DNA from: JAVJRN01 sp040218415 | Lineage (GTDB): Bacteria; Bacteroidota; Bacteroidia; Cytophagales; Cyclobacteriaceae | Direction of reading: 5' to 3' | DNA length: 64,000 nucleotides | Assembly: GCA_040218415.1 (NCBI GenBank) | Contig: JAVJRN010000032.1 | Span: 62,001 to 126,000 of the forward strand | The notes under the pieces: model-generated | Databases searched by the model: none | Seen by the model: only the letters and a program-made list of their open reading frames with translations | Told to the model about the DNA's origin: nothing | Part shown: positions 24,140 to 34,272 of the stretch, one piece after another | How positions within the stretch are numbered: the stretch's first letter is position 1 | Layout of the letters: each line of letters opens with the position of its first letter | Program-made: the position numbers and the translations under genes

Positions 24140-24348
24140 GCCATACAGGCCTACATAGCCCTTGGGGTACGCTCTACAGTTTCGTAACGGAAACAGGCTG
24201 GAGCTGGCACTCACTAATGTGGAAAGTAAGCCGAGTCAATCTTATGATGATGATGGCCGACCGTCCCAATGTGAAGTACAAGAAAAAGAAGGCCGACCCT
24301 GTGAAGAAAATCTCAGGCAAGGAGCTGGCAAAATTGATTATTAAATAA
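24064..24348 (+). CDS. T domain of frameshifted tail chaperone (gpGT-like)
   Basis: This -1 frame segment reads YEYYQIGKDAHADSTEAG and then WSWHSLMWKVSRVNLMMMMA, ending KKISGKELAKLIIK. It has no start of its own near the overlap and is sensible only as a fusion to the upstream chaperone. The best slip point is TTTT (24061-24064) in GAT TTT ATG, giving ADF-YEYYQ. The heptamer is not a canonical X XXY YYZ, so the exact site is uncertain. It ends 20 bp before the tape measure gene. Confidence 0.6.
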   Translation, partial: YEYYQIGKDAHADSTEAGSNEDRELSHTGLHSPWGTLYSFVTETGWSWHSLMWKVSRVNLMMMMADRPNVKYKKKKADPVKKISGKELAKLIIK

Positions 24349-24367
24349 TTCGTAAAACGAAATAAGC

Positions 24368-27300
24368 ATGCCTGCACGGTTTGACCCGATAGAAGTAGAC
24401 TTTATCCTCAATAGTAAGGATGTAAAGTACCATACTGCCCAGATCGAAAAAGCGATTACGGGAGCGGATGCTACTGCGCAAAAGTCTGCACAGAAAGTGG
24501 GCGAAACCGTGGAGCGGGTCTATACCAAGAGCAGCCAACAAGTAGCCAACTACGCAGCATCGGTAGCCAATGCCTCCAAGGCACAACTTAAACAGAACGT
24601 AGCTGTTGTGGCAGGGAAAAGGAGGTTTGACGGCCTTGGTAATTCTATAAATCAACTAAGCCGTGAGATGCCCGCTTTTGCTGTGTCAGCTAGTGTGGGA
24701 TTTCTGGCGCTTTCCAATAATATACCCATACTGGCCGATGAGATAAACAAGCTCCGCGCCCGTAACATAGAACTTACCCAAAGCGGCCAAAAAGCCGTAC
24801 CCGTATGGAAGCAGCTAGTCAAAGGAATACTCGGCTGGCAAACGGCCATGTCTGTAGGTATTATGCTGGTCACTATCTATGGTCGTGAGATTGGCGCATT
24901 CTTTAAAAAGCTATTTACAGGCAAGAAAGCCATAGATAAGCTGATCACTAGCCAAAATGCGCTTAATAAAGCATTTGAAGACTCTAGTTACAAGGATGCT
25001 ATTGGAGACATAACCAAACTAAAAGCGAATGTAGCACTAGCCAAGGACGGCATGATTGACGCTGCGGATGTCGTGGATCAGTACAATGAGAGCTTAGGGA
25101 AAGCGGCTGGTGAAGCTCAGACCTTAGCAGATGTAGAGCAATCTTTGATAGACAATGCCGATGCATATATCCAAATGATGCTATATAAAGCAGCGGCTAT
25201 GGAGTCTATTTCTGAGGCATCAAAGCTAGTGGCAGAAAATCAGAAGGCACAGCAAGCTTTAGAAGATCAAATTCAAAAAAAGCGGGATCAAAAGGCAGAG
25301 CTTAATAAGGCACCTAAAACAGAAGACGAGTATTTGGCTATGCTCGCAAGAAATGAGAGTTACGACGCGTCAAGTTTTTACGGCACAGATGCTGAGAGAA
25401 AGAAACGATTGGATGGTCAGATCAGCGACTTAGACGACCAGATAGCTAAGTTGGATGAGCGCCAGAAAAAATTGGCGGAGAAAGGAAACACTGTCTATGC
25501 TAACCTACTCAAAAAAGCTGCTGAGATCGCCAAAGCCAACGGACTAGACCTTTTCCCTGATGGGCAAAAGACAGGCGGTGGTAGCTCCGTGACCAGCCGT
25601 AGACAAGCGCTGCTGGATAGACTGGCCGCTTTGGATCAAGAGTATGCCCGAAAGAAGCTGGAAAGCGACGAGGCAGAAATCCAAGCCTTAAAAGATAAGT
25701 TTGCCCGAATACGCGAGCTAGTGGAGCGCTTCAATGCAGACCCTAAAAACAAAGGCGCACAGATAGCTATGGGAGATGTGGAAGGCGTGGAGAATACTGC
25801 CCTGGCTAACCTAACCACCGCCCAAACCAATAAGCGACTAGCCAAGTGGAAAGCGGATTTTGACAAGGAAGCGGCTGAGCAAGATGCACAGTATGCTGAC
25901 CTGCTGCTATCACTACGCACCTATGAAAAGGAACGACTAGACATTATAGCCACCTACGCCGCTACCAGACAGGAACTGATAGCCAATGGCAAGATCAATG
26001 AGGCCAAGGTGCTCTATGAGCAACATCAGACAGAGCTAGATGCGCTCGATGATGCGAATGTGGCGAAGATGAAAAGCTACAAAGACTTATTTGATACTAC
26101 GATAGAGCTGACCAAAGACTCTGCAAGGAGCATCATAGCCAATGCCGAAAAGCTGCTAGACACTCAGCAGATGAGTGAGGAAACGAAGGCGAAAATACTA
26201 CGCGAGATCGCCGAGATACAGCAGATCATTGAGCAAACGGATATAGAGAAAGCCCTACAGCTCTCCGAAGCACTGGGCAAGCTAGGCCAAAGCCTACAGC
26301 AGATTGGCGGACTAGGCGGACTAGGCGCAGCGCTCAGCGGTATTGCTGGCGGAGTGGGTGACCTTACGACTATTTTTGATAGTACGTCTACAGATATGGA
26401 AGTGATCAGCGCGGGCATCAATGGTGTGGTGCGCATGATTGATATGCTGGCTACCGCCGCTCGCCAGCGCAAGGAAGCGGAGGAAGCTTACTACCGCAGC
26501 ATGATAGGGCTACAGCATGAGTATAACCTTGGACTGATAGATCAGACGAGGCTACAATCTATACTGGCGGAAAGTGTATTTATAAAGGATTATGAAGGCA
26601 GGATGACCGATGCTTTCGCAGCAATGACGGAGAGTAGTCAGGCTTACCAGGAAGCGCTTGAAGCGCTAGGCGGTGCGCAAGTAAAGATAGGTCAGCGCGG
26701 TGCTATAGACTGGGGCAATGTAGGTACTGGCGCTGGTGCTGGTGCAGCCATAGGCGCGGCAGTGGGCAGTATAGTTCCCGTAATAGGCACAGCCATAGGC
26801 GCTATAGTTGGCGGTGTGGGTGGCGCACTAGCGGGACTCTTTGGCGGTCAGCAAAATGCGGATGTTTGGGGAAGTCTGCTTGGCGAATATCCTGAGCTGC
26901 TAGAACAAACTGAGGATGGCGTGTGGCAGGTCAATGCGGCACTGGCCGAAAGCCTGATAGCCAATAACCTACTCGATGATAAAGGAAAACAACTGGTGCA
27001 AAATGCGCTCGATCTGCAAACGGCCTACCAAGAAGCACAGCAGCAGCTCAATGATGTAATAAGCGACTTAGCAGGATCACTGGGGAGCGACCTTCGCAAT
27101 GCCCTAGTAGATGCCTTTGAGGCGGGTGAAGATGCGGCCAAGTCAATGGCCTCCAGTGTGGAAAAGACACTAGAAAATGTGCTGTCCAATATGATTTATA
27201 GCCAAGTATTTAGCGAGGCATTTAAAACTTTATCAGAAAACATGACCGCCAGCTTTGGTACAGGCGGAGATCAGAGCTGGTTAGATGATTTTGCGGGCTT

Positions 27301-27703
27301 CTTTGATGAGGCTACTGGCCTAGCGGATCAGTGGCAGGCAGCAATGGAAGCAGCACAGGAAGCAGGGCAAGACTTTGGGTTTGACTTATTCAATGGCAGT
27401 GGTGGAAACTCTGGCCTTACAGGGGCGATCCGCCGTGAGATGACGGAGCAGACTGCCTCGGAGCTTACAGGCCTTTTCCGTGCCACCTTTGACTTGGAAA
27501 AGAGATCATTTGAAGTGGCTAGTATGCACTATGCGCTAGATCAGCGGGCGCTCGATGCTACCATGCAGATGATGGGGCACACGGCAGCTATCAGGGACAA
27601 TACTTACAATACGACCGAGCAGTTGAAACAAGTGGTGACAGAGATACGATCTATGAGCAAAAGAATAGGTAATAAGCCAGGAAGTTACGACAAGGGAATA
27701 TGA
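24368..27703 (+). CDS. Tail tape measure protein
   Basis: 1,111 residues, the longest gene of the tail module. It is helical with long coiled coils (for example LAKEKADE-like stretches around 420-600 and a LDDQIAKLDERQKKLAEKG segment), a hydrophobic segment near 158-175 and a Gly/Ala-rich membrane-like segment at about 786-828 (GAGAGAAIGAAVGSIVPVIG). This is the usual build of tape measure proteins, which set tail length and may insert into the host membrane. By length rule, the tail should be about 160-170 nm; that figure is an estimate from residue count. It overlaps the next gene by 4 bp. Confidence 0.92.
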   Translation: MPARFDPIEVDFILNSKDVKYHTAQIEKAITGADATAQKSAQKVGETVERVYTKSSQQVANYAASVANASKAQLKQNVAVVAGKRRFDGLGNSINQLSREMPAFAVSASVGFLALSNNIPILADEINKLRARNIELTQSGQKAVPVWKQLVKGILGWQTAMSVGIMLVTIYGREIGAFFKKLFTGKKAIDKLITSQNALNKAFEDSSYKDAIGDITKLKANVALAKDGMIDAADVVDQYNESLGKAAGEAQTLADVEQSLIDNADAYIQMMLYKAAAMESISEASKLVAENQKAQQALEDQIQKKRDQKAELNKAPKTEDEYLAMLARNESYDASSFYGTDAERKKRLDGQISDLDDQIAKLDERQKKLAEKGNTVYANLLKKAAEIAKANGLDLFPDGQKTGGGSSVTSRRQALLDRLAALDQEYARKKLESDEAEIQALKDKFARIRELVERFNADPKNKGAQIAMGDVEGVENTALANLTTAQTNKRLAKWKADFDKEAAEQDAQYADLLLSLRTYEKERLDIIATYAATRQELIANGKINEAKVLYEQHQTELDALDDANVAKMKSYKDLFDTTIELTKDSARSIIANAEKLLDTQQMSEETKAKILREIAEIQQIIEQTDIEKALQLSEALGKLGQSLQQIGGLGGLGAALSGIAGGVGDLTTIFDSTSTDMEVISAGINGVVRMIDMLATAARQRKEAEEAYYRSMIGLQHEYNLGLIDQTRLQSILAESVFIKDYEGRMTDAFAAMTESSQAYQEALEALGGAQVKIGQRGAIDWGNVGTGAGAGAAIGAAVGSIVPVIGTAIGAIVGGVGGALAGLFGGQQNADVWGSLLGEYPELLEQTEDGVWQVNAALAESLIANNLLDDKGKQLVQNALDLQTAYQEAQQQLNDVISDLAGSLGSDLRNALVDAFEAGEDAAKSMASSVEKTLENVLSNMIYSQVFSEAFKTLSENMTASFGTGGDQSWLDDFAGFFDEATGLADQWQAAMEAAQEAGQDFGFDLFNGSGGNSGLTGAIRREMTEQTASELTGLFRATFDLEKRSFEVASMHYALDQRALDATMQMMGHTAAIRDNTYNTTEQLKQVVTEIRSMSKRIGNKPGSYDKGI

Positions 27704-28155
27704 GTTACATGATCAATGGTAATGATCTTTATGATTTTGGATTTACACCAGGTCAAGCACCCGAGAGCAATTGCGCATTAGCAGGCGCTTGGGATTTACC
27801 TGCGCGTATGGGAAAATTATACCATGATTGGGGAGATTCGCAAGGTATAGAGCCTTATGTAGATAAAGAGGATATAAGGTTTGGCGGTAGAGATCTTAAA
27901 TTGTACGGGTCAATATTTGGAGAAAATGAAATAGCTACTTATCAAAAATTAACCATACTGGAAGCTTTTTTAAAAGTTCCTAATGAGGTTGGATTCAAAT
28001 CGCTAACCTGTGATTTTGGAGAGTTCTATATTAATGTAATTTCTGTCAGCGTGATTAGAACTAGTGTAAAAACATTAGAAATGGTGATTAATTTCAGAGA
28101 GCCAGTAGTGTCATTTATACCACCACCAACAGACTTAAATGTGTCGCCTTTATGA
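27700..28155 (+). CDS. Putative distal tail protein 1
   Basis: 151 residues. Starts MSYMINGNDLYDFGFTPGQA and has a beta-rich body (EIATYQKLTILEAFLKVPNE). It lies right after the tape measure, where the distal tail (Dit-like) protein is normally found. The gene is AT-richer than the tape measure. It overlaps the next gene by 4 bp; the next gene has a comparable N-terminal pattern (NKIDDIDLSNFGITG), so the two may be related. Confidence 0.55.
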   Translation: MSYMINGNDLYDFGFTPGQAPESNCALAGAWDLPARMGKLYHDWGDSQGIEPYVDKEDIRFGGRDLKLYGSIFGENEIATYQKLTILEAFLKVPNEVGFKSLTCDFGEFYINVISVSVIRTSVKTLEMVINFREPVVSFIPPPTDLNVSPL

Positions 28156-28571
28156 TTAATAAAATAGACGATATTGACTTGAGTAATTTTGGCATTACTG
28201 GGCTTACTGTCAAAGATCAATTGTCTCTAGCTGTAATAGGAGATAATAATCAGACCACATACCAAGTGGAGGCTTTCAATGAGGCTAAAAGCAGAGAGCT
28301 TGCTAGGCTCACTTTTACGGGCATCATAAAAAATGTGAGCTATCAAGATTTCAGAGTCAAGATCATGCAGCTCTATCAGTATTGCATATCTGATAACCTT
28401 AGAGTGTTATCTGATGAATACAGGAATTACAAGGTATTTATAGCAGATGGAGTTAAAGTAAATCAATTGGTACTGCACTCAAATAGTGTGATAGCCACTA
28501 TTGATTTCAAGGCTTATTTAGTAAGTATTTCAGATTTTAAACCAAGTGAATTAATTGTAACCGCACGCTAA
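28152..28571 (+). CDS. Putative distal tail protein 2
   Basis: 139 residues. MINKIDDIDLSNFGITGLTV is followed by a beta-rich domain with FNEAKSRELARLTFTGIIKN. Pattern and size match the preceding gene, suggesting two stacked tail-tip components. No family firmly recognised. Confidence 0.5.
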   Translation: MINKIDDIDLSNFGITGLTVKDQLSLAVIGDNNQTTYQVEAFNEAKSRELARLTFTGIIKNVSYQDFRVKIMQLYQYCISDNLRVLSDEYRNYKVFIADGVKVNQLVLHSNSVIATIDFKAYLVSISDFKPSELIVTAR

Positions 28572-28577
28572 AAATAT

Positions 28578-30956
28578 ATGTCAGAGGTAAAAGTAAAATG
28601 GAAAAGTAATAGTATTAATCCATCGGATTTTGTAGTAGAGCGCACTTCAAAGTCATTAATAGAAGGAACAGAAGAAATAGAGGTGCTTGGCGGTCTCACT
28701 GAATTAATAGACACAGACCTAGCTCCAGACAACAATTATAGTTACCGTGTAAAAGCTATAGAATCTAACACAGAGACTCCTTACACTCAAAAGGCGGAAG
28801 TATTCACTTTAATGCACAATACGATCGCTCAGTTACAAGGTGATTTGCTAGAGGATAACACTGAGTCATCTGTGGCGGATGGATTTGATCTTATAGTTAC
28901 CTTGAAAGAGCCTCCTGGTGGAGATAGTCTATTAGTAGATGCTTTTGCCGCAACTTTAGGAGCGGATAACGCAATCACTACCGCTTTTATAACAGGTTTA
29001 AAAGCGTATTCAAGTCTTTTACAATCTGCATTATCTGCACTTACACATACTAATATTACCAGAGATTCTGACACGCAGGTGACTATTACGGTACCTGCTT
29101 TTAATTATGACGTGACAGCAGATGATGAGATTTCGCTTAAAATACCTGCCACAGCTTTGCAAGGCGGTGTAGCATTGAAGTGCAGTAATGTGCTTCCTAT
29201 ATTAGATCAGACATCTGAGTTACTAAGCTTAGAAAATTGGTTTGACTTTCGCACAAATAGATATATGTATGATGTGAATGAACTTATAGTGACGGACGGT
29301 GAGGGTATTAATGAGGTGAGGTCGCGAGTGAATACAAATAGGTGGATGACTGGTGGGTTGGCTAATCCTGCGAACTGGAATCAGGCAGATAAGGCGATGC
29401 AAATGGATGGAGTGGCTCGTTACTCTTGGGCATCAGAGGCAGGCCAAGTGCGGCAGGTTTTTGAGGGGGAACTTCATGTTTTTTTCAGAATAAAATTGGT
29501 AGCTGATACCTTTCCTCTAATAGAGGACAACACTTCTCAGGCTGCATCTTTGTTATTGGTAGCATCTACCATTATCACATTGAGGATAGACGGTGCTGCT
29601 AATGTTACTTTTCCATGTGACATAGCATTTGGCAGGGACTTAATAATAGAGCTAAAAAGATACGAAGACCCAAATACGCCAAGTGATTACATACATGAGT
29701 TATATATAGATGGTGATCTGATAGGTACACATACTCAATCGGGAGGTTTTGGCGTGCTATTTATTTGTGGGAGAAGTGGGAGTGCTTCTGCTGCGGGTAA
29801 TCAAGTTTCAGATATAAGATTTTACCGAAAAGTTAAGAGTGCTCAACAAGCAGATACTATCAGATTATTCATGAATGATTTCATTTTTATCACGGATTCT
29901 CTGGCGACTATTGGAGGGACAATCTTAACCAATAATTCCCGTACAGATATACTCGCAGGTGGTGAGACTATAGATGTGCTCCTTAGAGCCGCGCCCGATT
30001 TGGATGCAAGCCTATCTAACAAATGGAGTAATATATTGGGTCAAGACAATCAGATAACCAACTCATTTATCAATAGCCTAAACACCTCATTTGCTCAGCT
30101 TCAATCGTTGTTTGATCTATTGGATTACACCCATATTACCAGAGTTGATGACTTTACGGCGAGGATAACATTGCCCCCCAAAGCGGACTATTTGAACACG
30201 GAAGAGGAATCTTTCAATTTGATACTACCAGCTTCGGTATTTCAAGATGGAGGCTCGCCCCTTACCACATTAAATACTGCTATTATCACTTATTCGCCTA
30301 TTGAATTATCAAATGCAGATTTCTTTTTTGATGCAAGAACAAACGAGTTTTTAGAAGACAGCTTGGGTGGCGATGTGACGGATGGTGAGGAAATATTAAA
30401 AATATTCAGCAGAATTGGCGGTTTATTCTTGACTGGAGGTGCTGGCTATACTACCCCGTGGAATGAGGCGAGAAAAGCAATAGTATTTGATGGGACTGGA
30501 GGTTACAATATATCTAGTATAGGCGGAACTTTTTTAGCCAATTACCCAGGGGAGTTACATATTTTTTGGAAAGGAACGGTGGTGGGAAGCTGTCAGATCG
30601 TAACAGGGAATACTTCACCACAATCATTCTTTCTGGCGCAAGAAACAGGATGTTTGCTTAGAATAAATGGGGGAACTAATCAATCAATTGGGGCTGCAAT
30701 AGCATCAGGCACAAACTTGGTCGTGGAGTTAAAGCGCTATGAAAGCCAAATTACTCCAGGGGATTACATTCATGAGATATATTATGACGGAGTACTGCAA
30801 GGTTCATACACTCAAGCAGGCGATTTCAAGATAAATCAGGTAATGACTAGAGGGAATACTTTTTCAAGCAATGGCTCAGAGATGAATGTCTGCGCGATAT
30901 ATAATGTTGTAAAATCTTCAAGCGACTCAGAAATAATTAGACAATTATTAGTATGA
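28578..30956 (+). CDS. Tail-tip adhesin with FN3-like and duplicated Ig/LamG-like units
   Basis: 792 residues. The first 80 look like a fibronectin type III domain (SDFVVERTSKSLIEGTEE, NYSYRVKAIESN). Two homologous units follow, about 83-432 and 433-792. Each has an Ig-like part (THTNITRDSDTQVTITVP versus DYTHITRVDDFTARITLP) and a lectin-like LamG/concanavalin-type part (LIIELKRYEDPNTPSDYIHE versus LVVELKRYESQITPGDYIHE). It probably binds host surface polysaccharide. Position between the distal tail proteins and an esterase supports a receptor-binding role. Overlaps the esterase start by 4 bp. Confidence 0.72.
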   Translation: MSEVKVKWKSNSINPSDFVVERTSKSLIEGTEEIEVLGGLTELIDTDLAPDNNYSYRVKAIESNTETPYTQKAEVFTLMHNTIAQLQGDLLEDNTESSVADGFDLIVTLKEPPGGDSLLVDAFAATLGADNAITTAFITGLKAYSSLLQSALSALTHTNITRDSDTQVTITVPAFNYDVTADDEISLKIPATALQGGVALKCSNVLPILDQTSELLSLENWFDFRTNRYMYDVNELIVTDGEGINEVRSRVNTNRWMTGGLANPANWNQADKAMQMDGVARYSWASEAGQVRQVFEGELHVFFRIKLVADTFPLIEDNTSQAASLLLVASTIITLRIDGAANVTFPCDIAFGRDLIIELKRYEDPNTPSDYIHELYIDGDLIGTHTQSGGFGVLFICGRSGSASAAGNQVSDIRFYRKVKSAQQADTIRLFMNDFIFITDSLATIGGTILTNNSRTDILAGGETIDVLLRAAPDLDASLSNKWSNILGQDNQITNSFINSLNTSFAQLQSLFDLLDYTHITRVDDFTARITLPPKADYLNTEEESFNLILPASVFQDGGSPLTTLNTAIITYSPIELSNADFFFDARTNEFLEDSLGGDVTDGEEILKIFSRIGGLFLTGGAGYTTPWNEARKAIVFDGTGGYNISSIGGTFLANYPGELHIFWKGTVVGSCQIVTGNTSPQSFFLAQETGCLLRINGGTNQSIGAAIASGTNLVVELKRYESQITPGDYIHEIYYDGVLQGSYTQAGDFKINQVMTRGNTFSSNGSEMNVCAIYNVVKSSSDSEIIRQLLV

Positions 30957-31897
30957 AAGCAGACATCATAATTATAGCTGGTCAGTCCAATGCGATTGGC
31001 GTAAGGCGGAGAGTGTACACTCAAGCTATTCTTGACTCAATGATACCGACCATGAGCCTATTTGGGTTCACGGTAGATAAAGGTGATCCCGTTCCCGATG
31101 GAGTTGATCAAGTGCATGAAGGGGTGTATATGCTGGATGTTCAAAATCCTTACGGATCAGATGCAGGCATATCAGATGAATTATTAGCCAACCCTGCTCT
31201 TGAAATAACAAACCCTCTGTATAGACCATACGATCCGAGACCATCTGGGATGATGTACAATGAGGCTACCGATACTGGTCAGCATTCATTTTCATGGGAC
31301 TTGAAATTCGCCAAGGAAATGTATCTTAGAACTGGTAGGGTACAGTTAATTATTAAAGTAGCCATAGGTGGCACGGCTTTGGTAAATGACAATCCTGCGC
31401 CGAATAAGCAAACTTGGAGTCCAAATTTTACAGGCGACAGGTCATGTCTGGAATTTGCGGAGAGAACCATTACTAGAGGCTTAGCTGCTGCTGTGGCTCA
31501 AGGTTATACACTGAACAGGTGCGTGATGCTGTGGGATCAAGGGGAGTCAGATCAGATAGCAGTAGTAGCAAGCTACAAGAGCTATTTTCTTGCACTGCAC
31601 AATAGAATAAGAATCTCATCGACCGTCAGTGTGCTACCAGTACTGATAAGAAGAGTATTTGTAGGCAATCCACCTCTCGGTGCTCAGATAGCCGCCGATG
31701 AATTAGCTGCCGAGAATAGCTACATCTTTACTCAAGATTTCAGGCCAGTATCTGATGATGAGGCGCATTTTAGTGAAGTGCCCATTTCACCGATTGATAA
31801 TATTCACATACTGCCTAAAGGATTGTGTTATATAGGTTATAGAATGGCTCATAAGTACAGCGCTTTCTACAGGAGTTTTAACAATCAATTTGCATGA
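30953..31897 (+). CDS. SGNH/SASA-type carbohydrate esterase of the tail tip
   Basis: 314 residues with the motifs of the sialate-O-acetylesterase-like (SASA) SGNH family: block I IIIIAGQSNAIG (catalytic Ser about 12), a VAIGGTALV strand, MLWDQGESD (about 195-203) and block V IDNIHILPKG with the Asp/His pair. Such enzymes remove acetyl groups from polysaccharides, which in a phage tail would help it through a capsule or exopolysaccharide. No signal peptide, consistent with a virion protein. It is coupled by 4-bp overlaps to the adhesin and the hub protein. Confidence 0.82.
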   Translation: MKADIIIIAGQSNAIGVRRRVYTQAILDSMIPTMSLFGFTVDKGDPVPDGVDQVHEGVYMLDVQNPYGSDAGISDELLANPALEITNPLYRPYDPRPSGMMYNEATDTGQHSFSWDLKFAKEMYLRTGRVQLIIKVAIGGTALVNDNPAPNKQTWSPNFTGDRSCLEFAERTITRGLAAAVAQGYTLNRCVMLWDQGESDQIAVVASYKSYFLALHNRIRISSTVSVLPVLIRRVFVGNPPLGAQIAADELAAENSYIFTQDFRPVSDDEAHFSEVPISPIDNIHILPKGLCYIGYRMAHKYSAFYRSFNNQFA

Positions 31898-34272
31898 ATA
31901 ATCTTACAGTTTATAGATCAGGAGTAGTTGTATCTACTATAGAAATAGACGAAAAAACGATCTACGAAAAGGAACTCATGGGTATAGATAAGATCACCTG
32001 CGAGGTTACCGTGAGTAAAAAGATTGACTTCCAGATCAATGACTATGTAGAGTACGAGGGTGAGAGATACAGTATAAAGGAAGCTCCAGATATGGATAAG
32101 CTGAGCAGCAATGAATTTAGCTATGTGATAGGCTTCTATGGTCAAGCTTATGAACTATATAATAAGATACTGAGAGACGAGGGTCGATCTCGCTTTAGCT
32201 ATAGTGGTACTCCGCTGGAGTTTATCGGGCTCATAGTGAAGAACCTACAGGAGATTGATATTACTTGGGCTGTGGGCACGGTGGCTGCTTTATCGGATGT
32301 AATCACGCTTACTTTTGATGAGCAGAGCTGCCGCACAGCACTGACTCAGATAGCACAATCTTTTGATCTTGAGTACACATTTGAGCAGGGCGAGACTAGC
32401 GGTGTGCCTTTCAAAAAGATAAACCTATTGATAGAAGCAGGTGAGACTAAAGCGCTGACCTTCCAGTATGGTAGAGGTAATGGTCTCTACGGACTCAGGC
32501 GCACTCCGCTCGATGATCCATTTGCTACGGTGTGGTATGGGTACGGCGGTGGTAAAAATATACCAGTGAGCTACCGTGACAACCTTGGTAGACTAACCTT
32601 TGATAATAGTCCTATAGAGGTGAATGTAGCAATCTATGGTCGGATAGAAGGCTCTATCACTTTTGAAGATGTGTTTCCCAATCGTACTGCCGATGTGACC
32701 GCTACTGCTGCACCAACAGAGATTAGTGATAATACTTTGGATTTTGACCTCAATGGCAAATTCCTTACTGAGCAGAGTCTGCGAGTGGTATTCAAAAGTG
32801 GAGACCTTAATGGCAATGAGTTTGTGGTCAGGGATTACAACCACAATAGCAAGACAATTACTCTCCATGCAAATGAGGACGAAAATGGATATATACTGCC
32901 CAATGATGTGGTAAAACCATCTGTAGGTGACAGCTATACCCTTATAGGATTAGACCTTCCCGAAAGCTATATAACTGCCGCAGAAACTCTACTAGAGCAA
33001 AAAGTACAAGCCCACGCACAGGCTAACAGCGCACCTAAGGTGAGCTACGATCTACTGATGAACGAAAAGTACATAGCCGCTAATGAGCTGGCACTACAGC
33101 TACAACCTGGCGACCGTGTGCGAGTGATTGACGTAGATGTGCAGGTAGATAATGACCTGCGTATAAGATATGTGACTTGGCCGCTGGTGAATAATAGGCT
33201 TGTAGAGGTGACCATAAGTGAAGAGGAAATTTATTCTTGGGATGAGCGAGTAGCCCGCGACATCAAAAGCACAGAGAGTGTACTAGATGAGACTGTACGC
33301 ATAGCCAACTTAACAAGAAACCTTGCAGATGAGATAAGTAGAGCGGCTGTTATACAGCAGTTTAGCCGCACTTATATTGGTGACCTTGCGGTGCTTTCTG
33401 GTGCCTTTGTGGTGGGCAATCCTGAGAGTGGCGCTGTAGCAGGCATGAGCGGCACGGGCGCACTGGCTACCGCTATCAGATTTTTCGCGGGGAGTAGCTA
33501 TGACGACAGAGCTACGGCACCTTTTCGGGTGCAGAATGATGGCAAGGCATTCGCTAGTGGACTGCAAGTGGCCGAAGGGTCGCTCCTCTCCATATTCAAA
33601 GTACTGGCCGATGGCCTAGAGATAGCTGCCGCAGCGGGTGATAATAACAAGAGCTTACTTAGTACTCTTGGCCTGGCTATGAAAAGTGAGGCGTATGATT
33701 TTATAAACATTAGTCATAGAGTGAGTGCTGGCGGAGCGAGTCAGGTCTTTACCAAAGCGGTGATCCAAGGTATATTGGAGTCTGGAGCTGCTGGCGCGAG
33801 TACCAACTTACTGGCTGGAATTATAGGCATGACTGATGATGAAATGGCGGAGATAAACGCCTACGATCAGCTATTTGGCGGAAGCAATAAAAATGAATTT
33901 GGAGGCATCTTTAGCTCTATCAAAAATGTAGGCTCTCAGCACCAAGCCATACAGCAGACCAGTGTAGGTGCAGGAACGCTCTATACCGTAGGTTACAATG
34001 AGCATACGGTCATTATCAATGATACTCTTTCGCCCAATATAGCCACGGTGATACTGCCCAATAAGCCTGGCAATGGCATGATGGTGTACATCAAAAACTT
34101 TACGAGTACGAGTAAAACGATACAGGTAGCAGGAGCGCCGCTGGTGGTGTTTGACGATATTGTATTGCTTGACAATACCGTGGCTAGTTCCTTTACGCTG
34201 GCCACTGGTGAGGCTGTGCAGCTACAGTATGACCAGAGCCTCAATTACTATTTCATTCTATCAGTAAGCTAA
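31894..34272 (+). CDS. Tail hub/fibre protein (prophage tail endopeptidase-like N-terminus)
   Basis: 792 residues. The N-terminal 400 residues are hub-like: LTVYRSGVVVSTIEIDEKTI, VEYEGERYSIKEAPDMDKLS, SFDLEYTFEQGETSG, then a LYGLRRTPLDDPFATVWYGY block, matching the tail-associated Prophage_tail/gp27-like proteins. The C-terminal 300 residues have fibre-like features, with FSRTYIGDLAVLSGAFVVGN and a final beta-rich domain ending in a short strand (LNYYFILSVS). It is the last gene of the plus-strand tail operon; the direct duplication begins at its stop. Confidence 0.7.
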   Translation: MNNLTVYRSGVVVSTIEIDEKTIYEKELMGIDKITCEVTVSKKIDFQINDYVEYEGERYSIKEAPDMDKLSSNEFSYVIGFYGQAYELYNKILRDEGRSRFSYSGTPLEFIGLIVKNLQEIDITWAVGTVAALSDVITLTFDEQSCRTALTQIAQSFDLEYTFEQGETSGVPFKKINLLIEAGETKALTFQYGRGNGLYGLRRTPLDDPFATVWYGYGGGKNIPVSYRDNLGRLTFDNSPIEVNVAIYGRIEGSITFEDVFPNRTADVTATAAPTEISDNTLDFDLNGKFLTEQSLRVVFKSGDLNGNEFVVRDYNHNSKTITLHANEDENGYILPNDVVKPSVGDSYTLIGLDLPESYITAAETLLEQKVQAHAQANSAPKVSYDLLMNEKYIAANELALQLQPGDRVRVIDVDVQVDNDLRIRYVTWPLVNNRLVEVTISEEEIYSWDERVARDIKSTESVLDETVRIANLTRNLADEISRAAVIQQFSRTYIGDLAVLSGAFVVGNPESGAVAGMSGTGALATAIRFFAGSSYDDRATAPFRVQNDGKAFASGLQVAEGSLLSIFKVLADGLEIAAAAGDNNKSLLSTLGLAMKSEAYDFINISHRVSAGGASQVFTKAVIQGILESGAAGASTNLLAGIIGMTDDEMAEINAYDQLFGGSNKNEFGGIFSSIKNVGSQHQAIQQTSVGAGTLYTVGYNEHTVIINDTLSPNIATVILPNKPGNGMMVYIKNFTSTSKTIQVAGAPLVVFDDIVLLDNTVASSFTLATGEAVQLQYDQSLNYYFILSVS

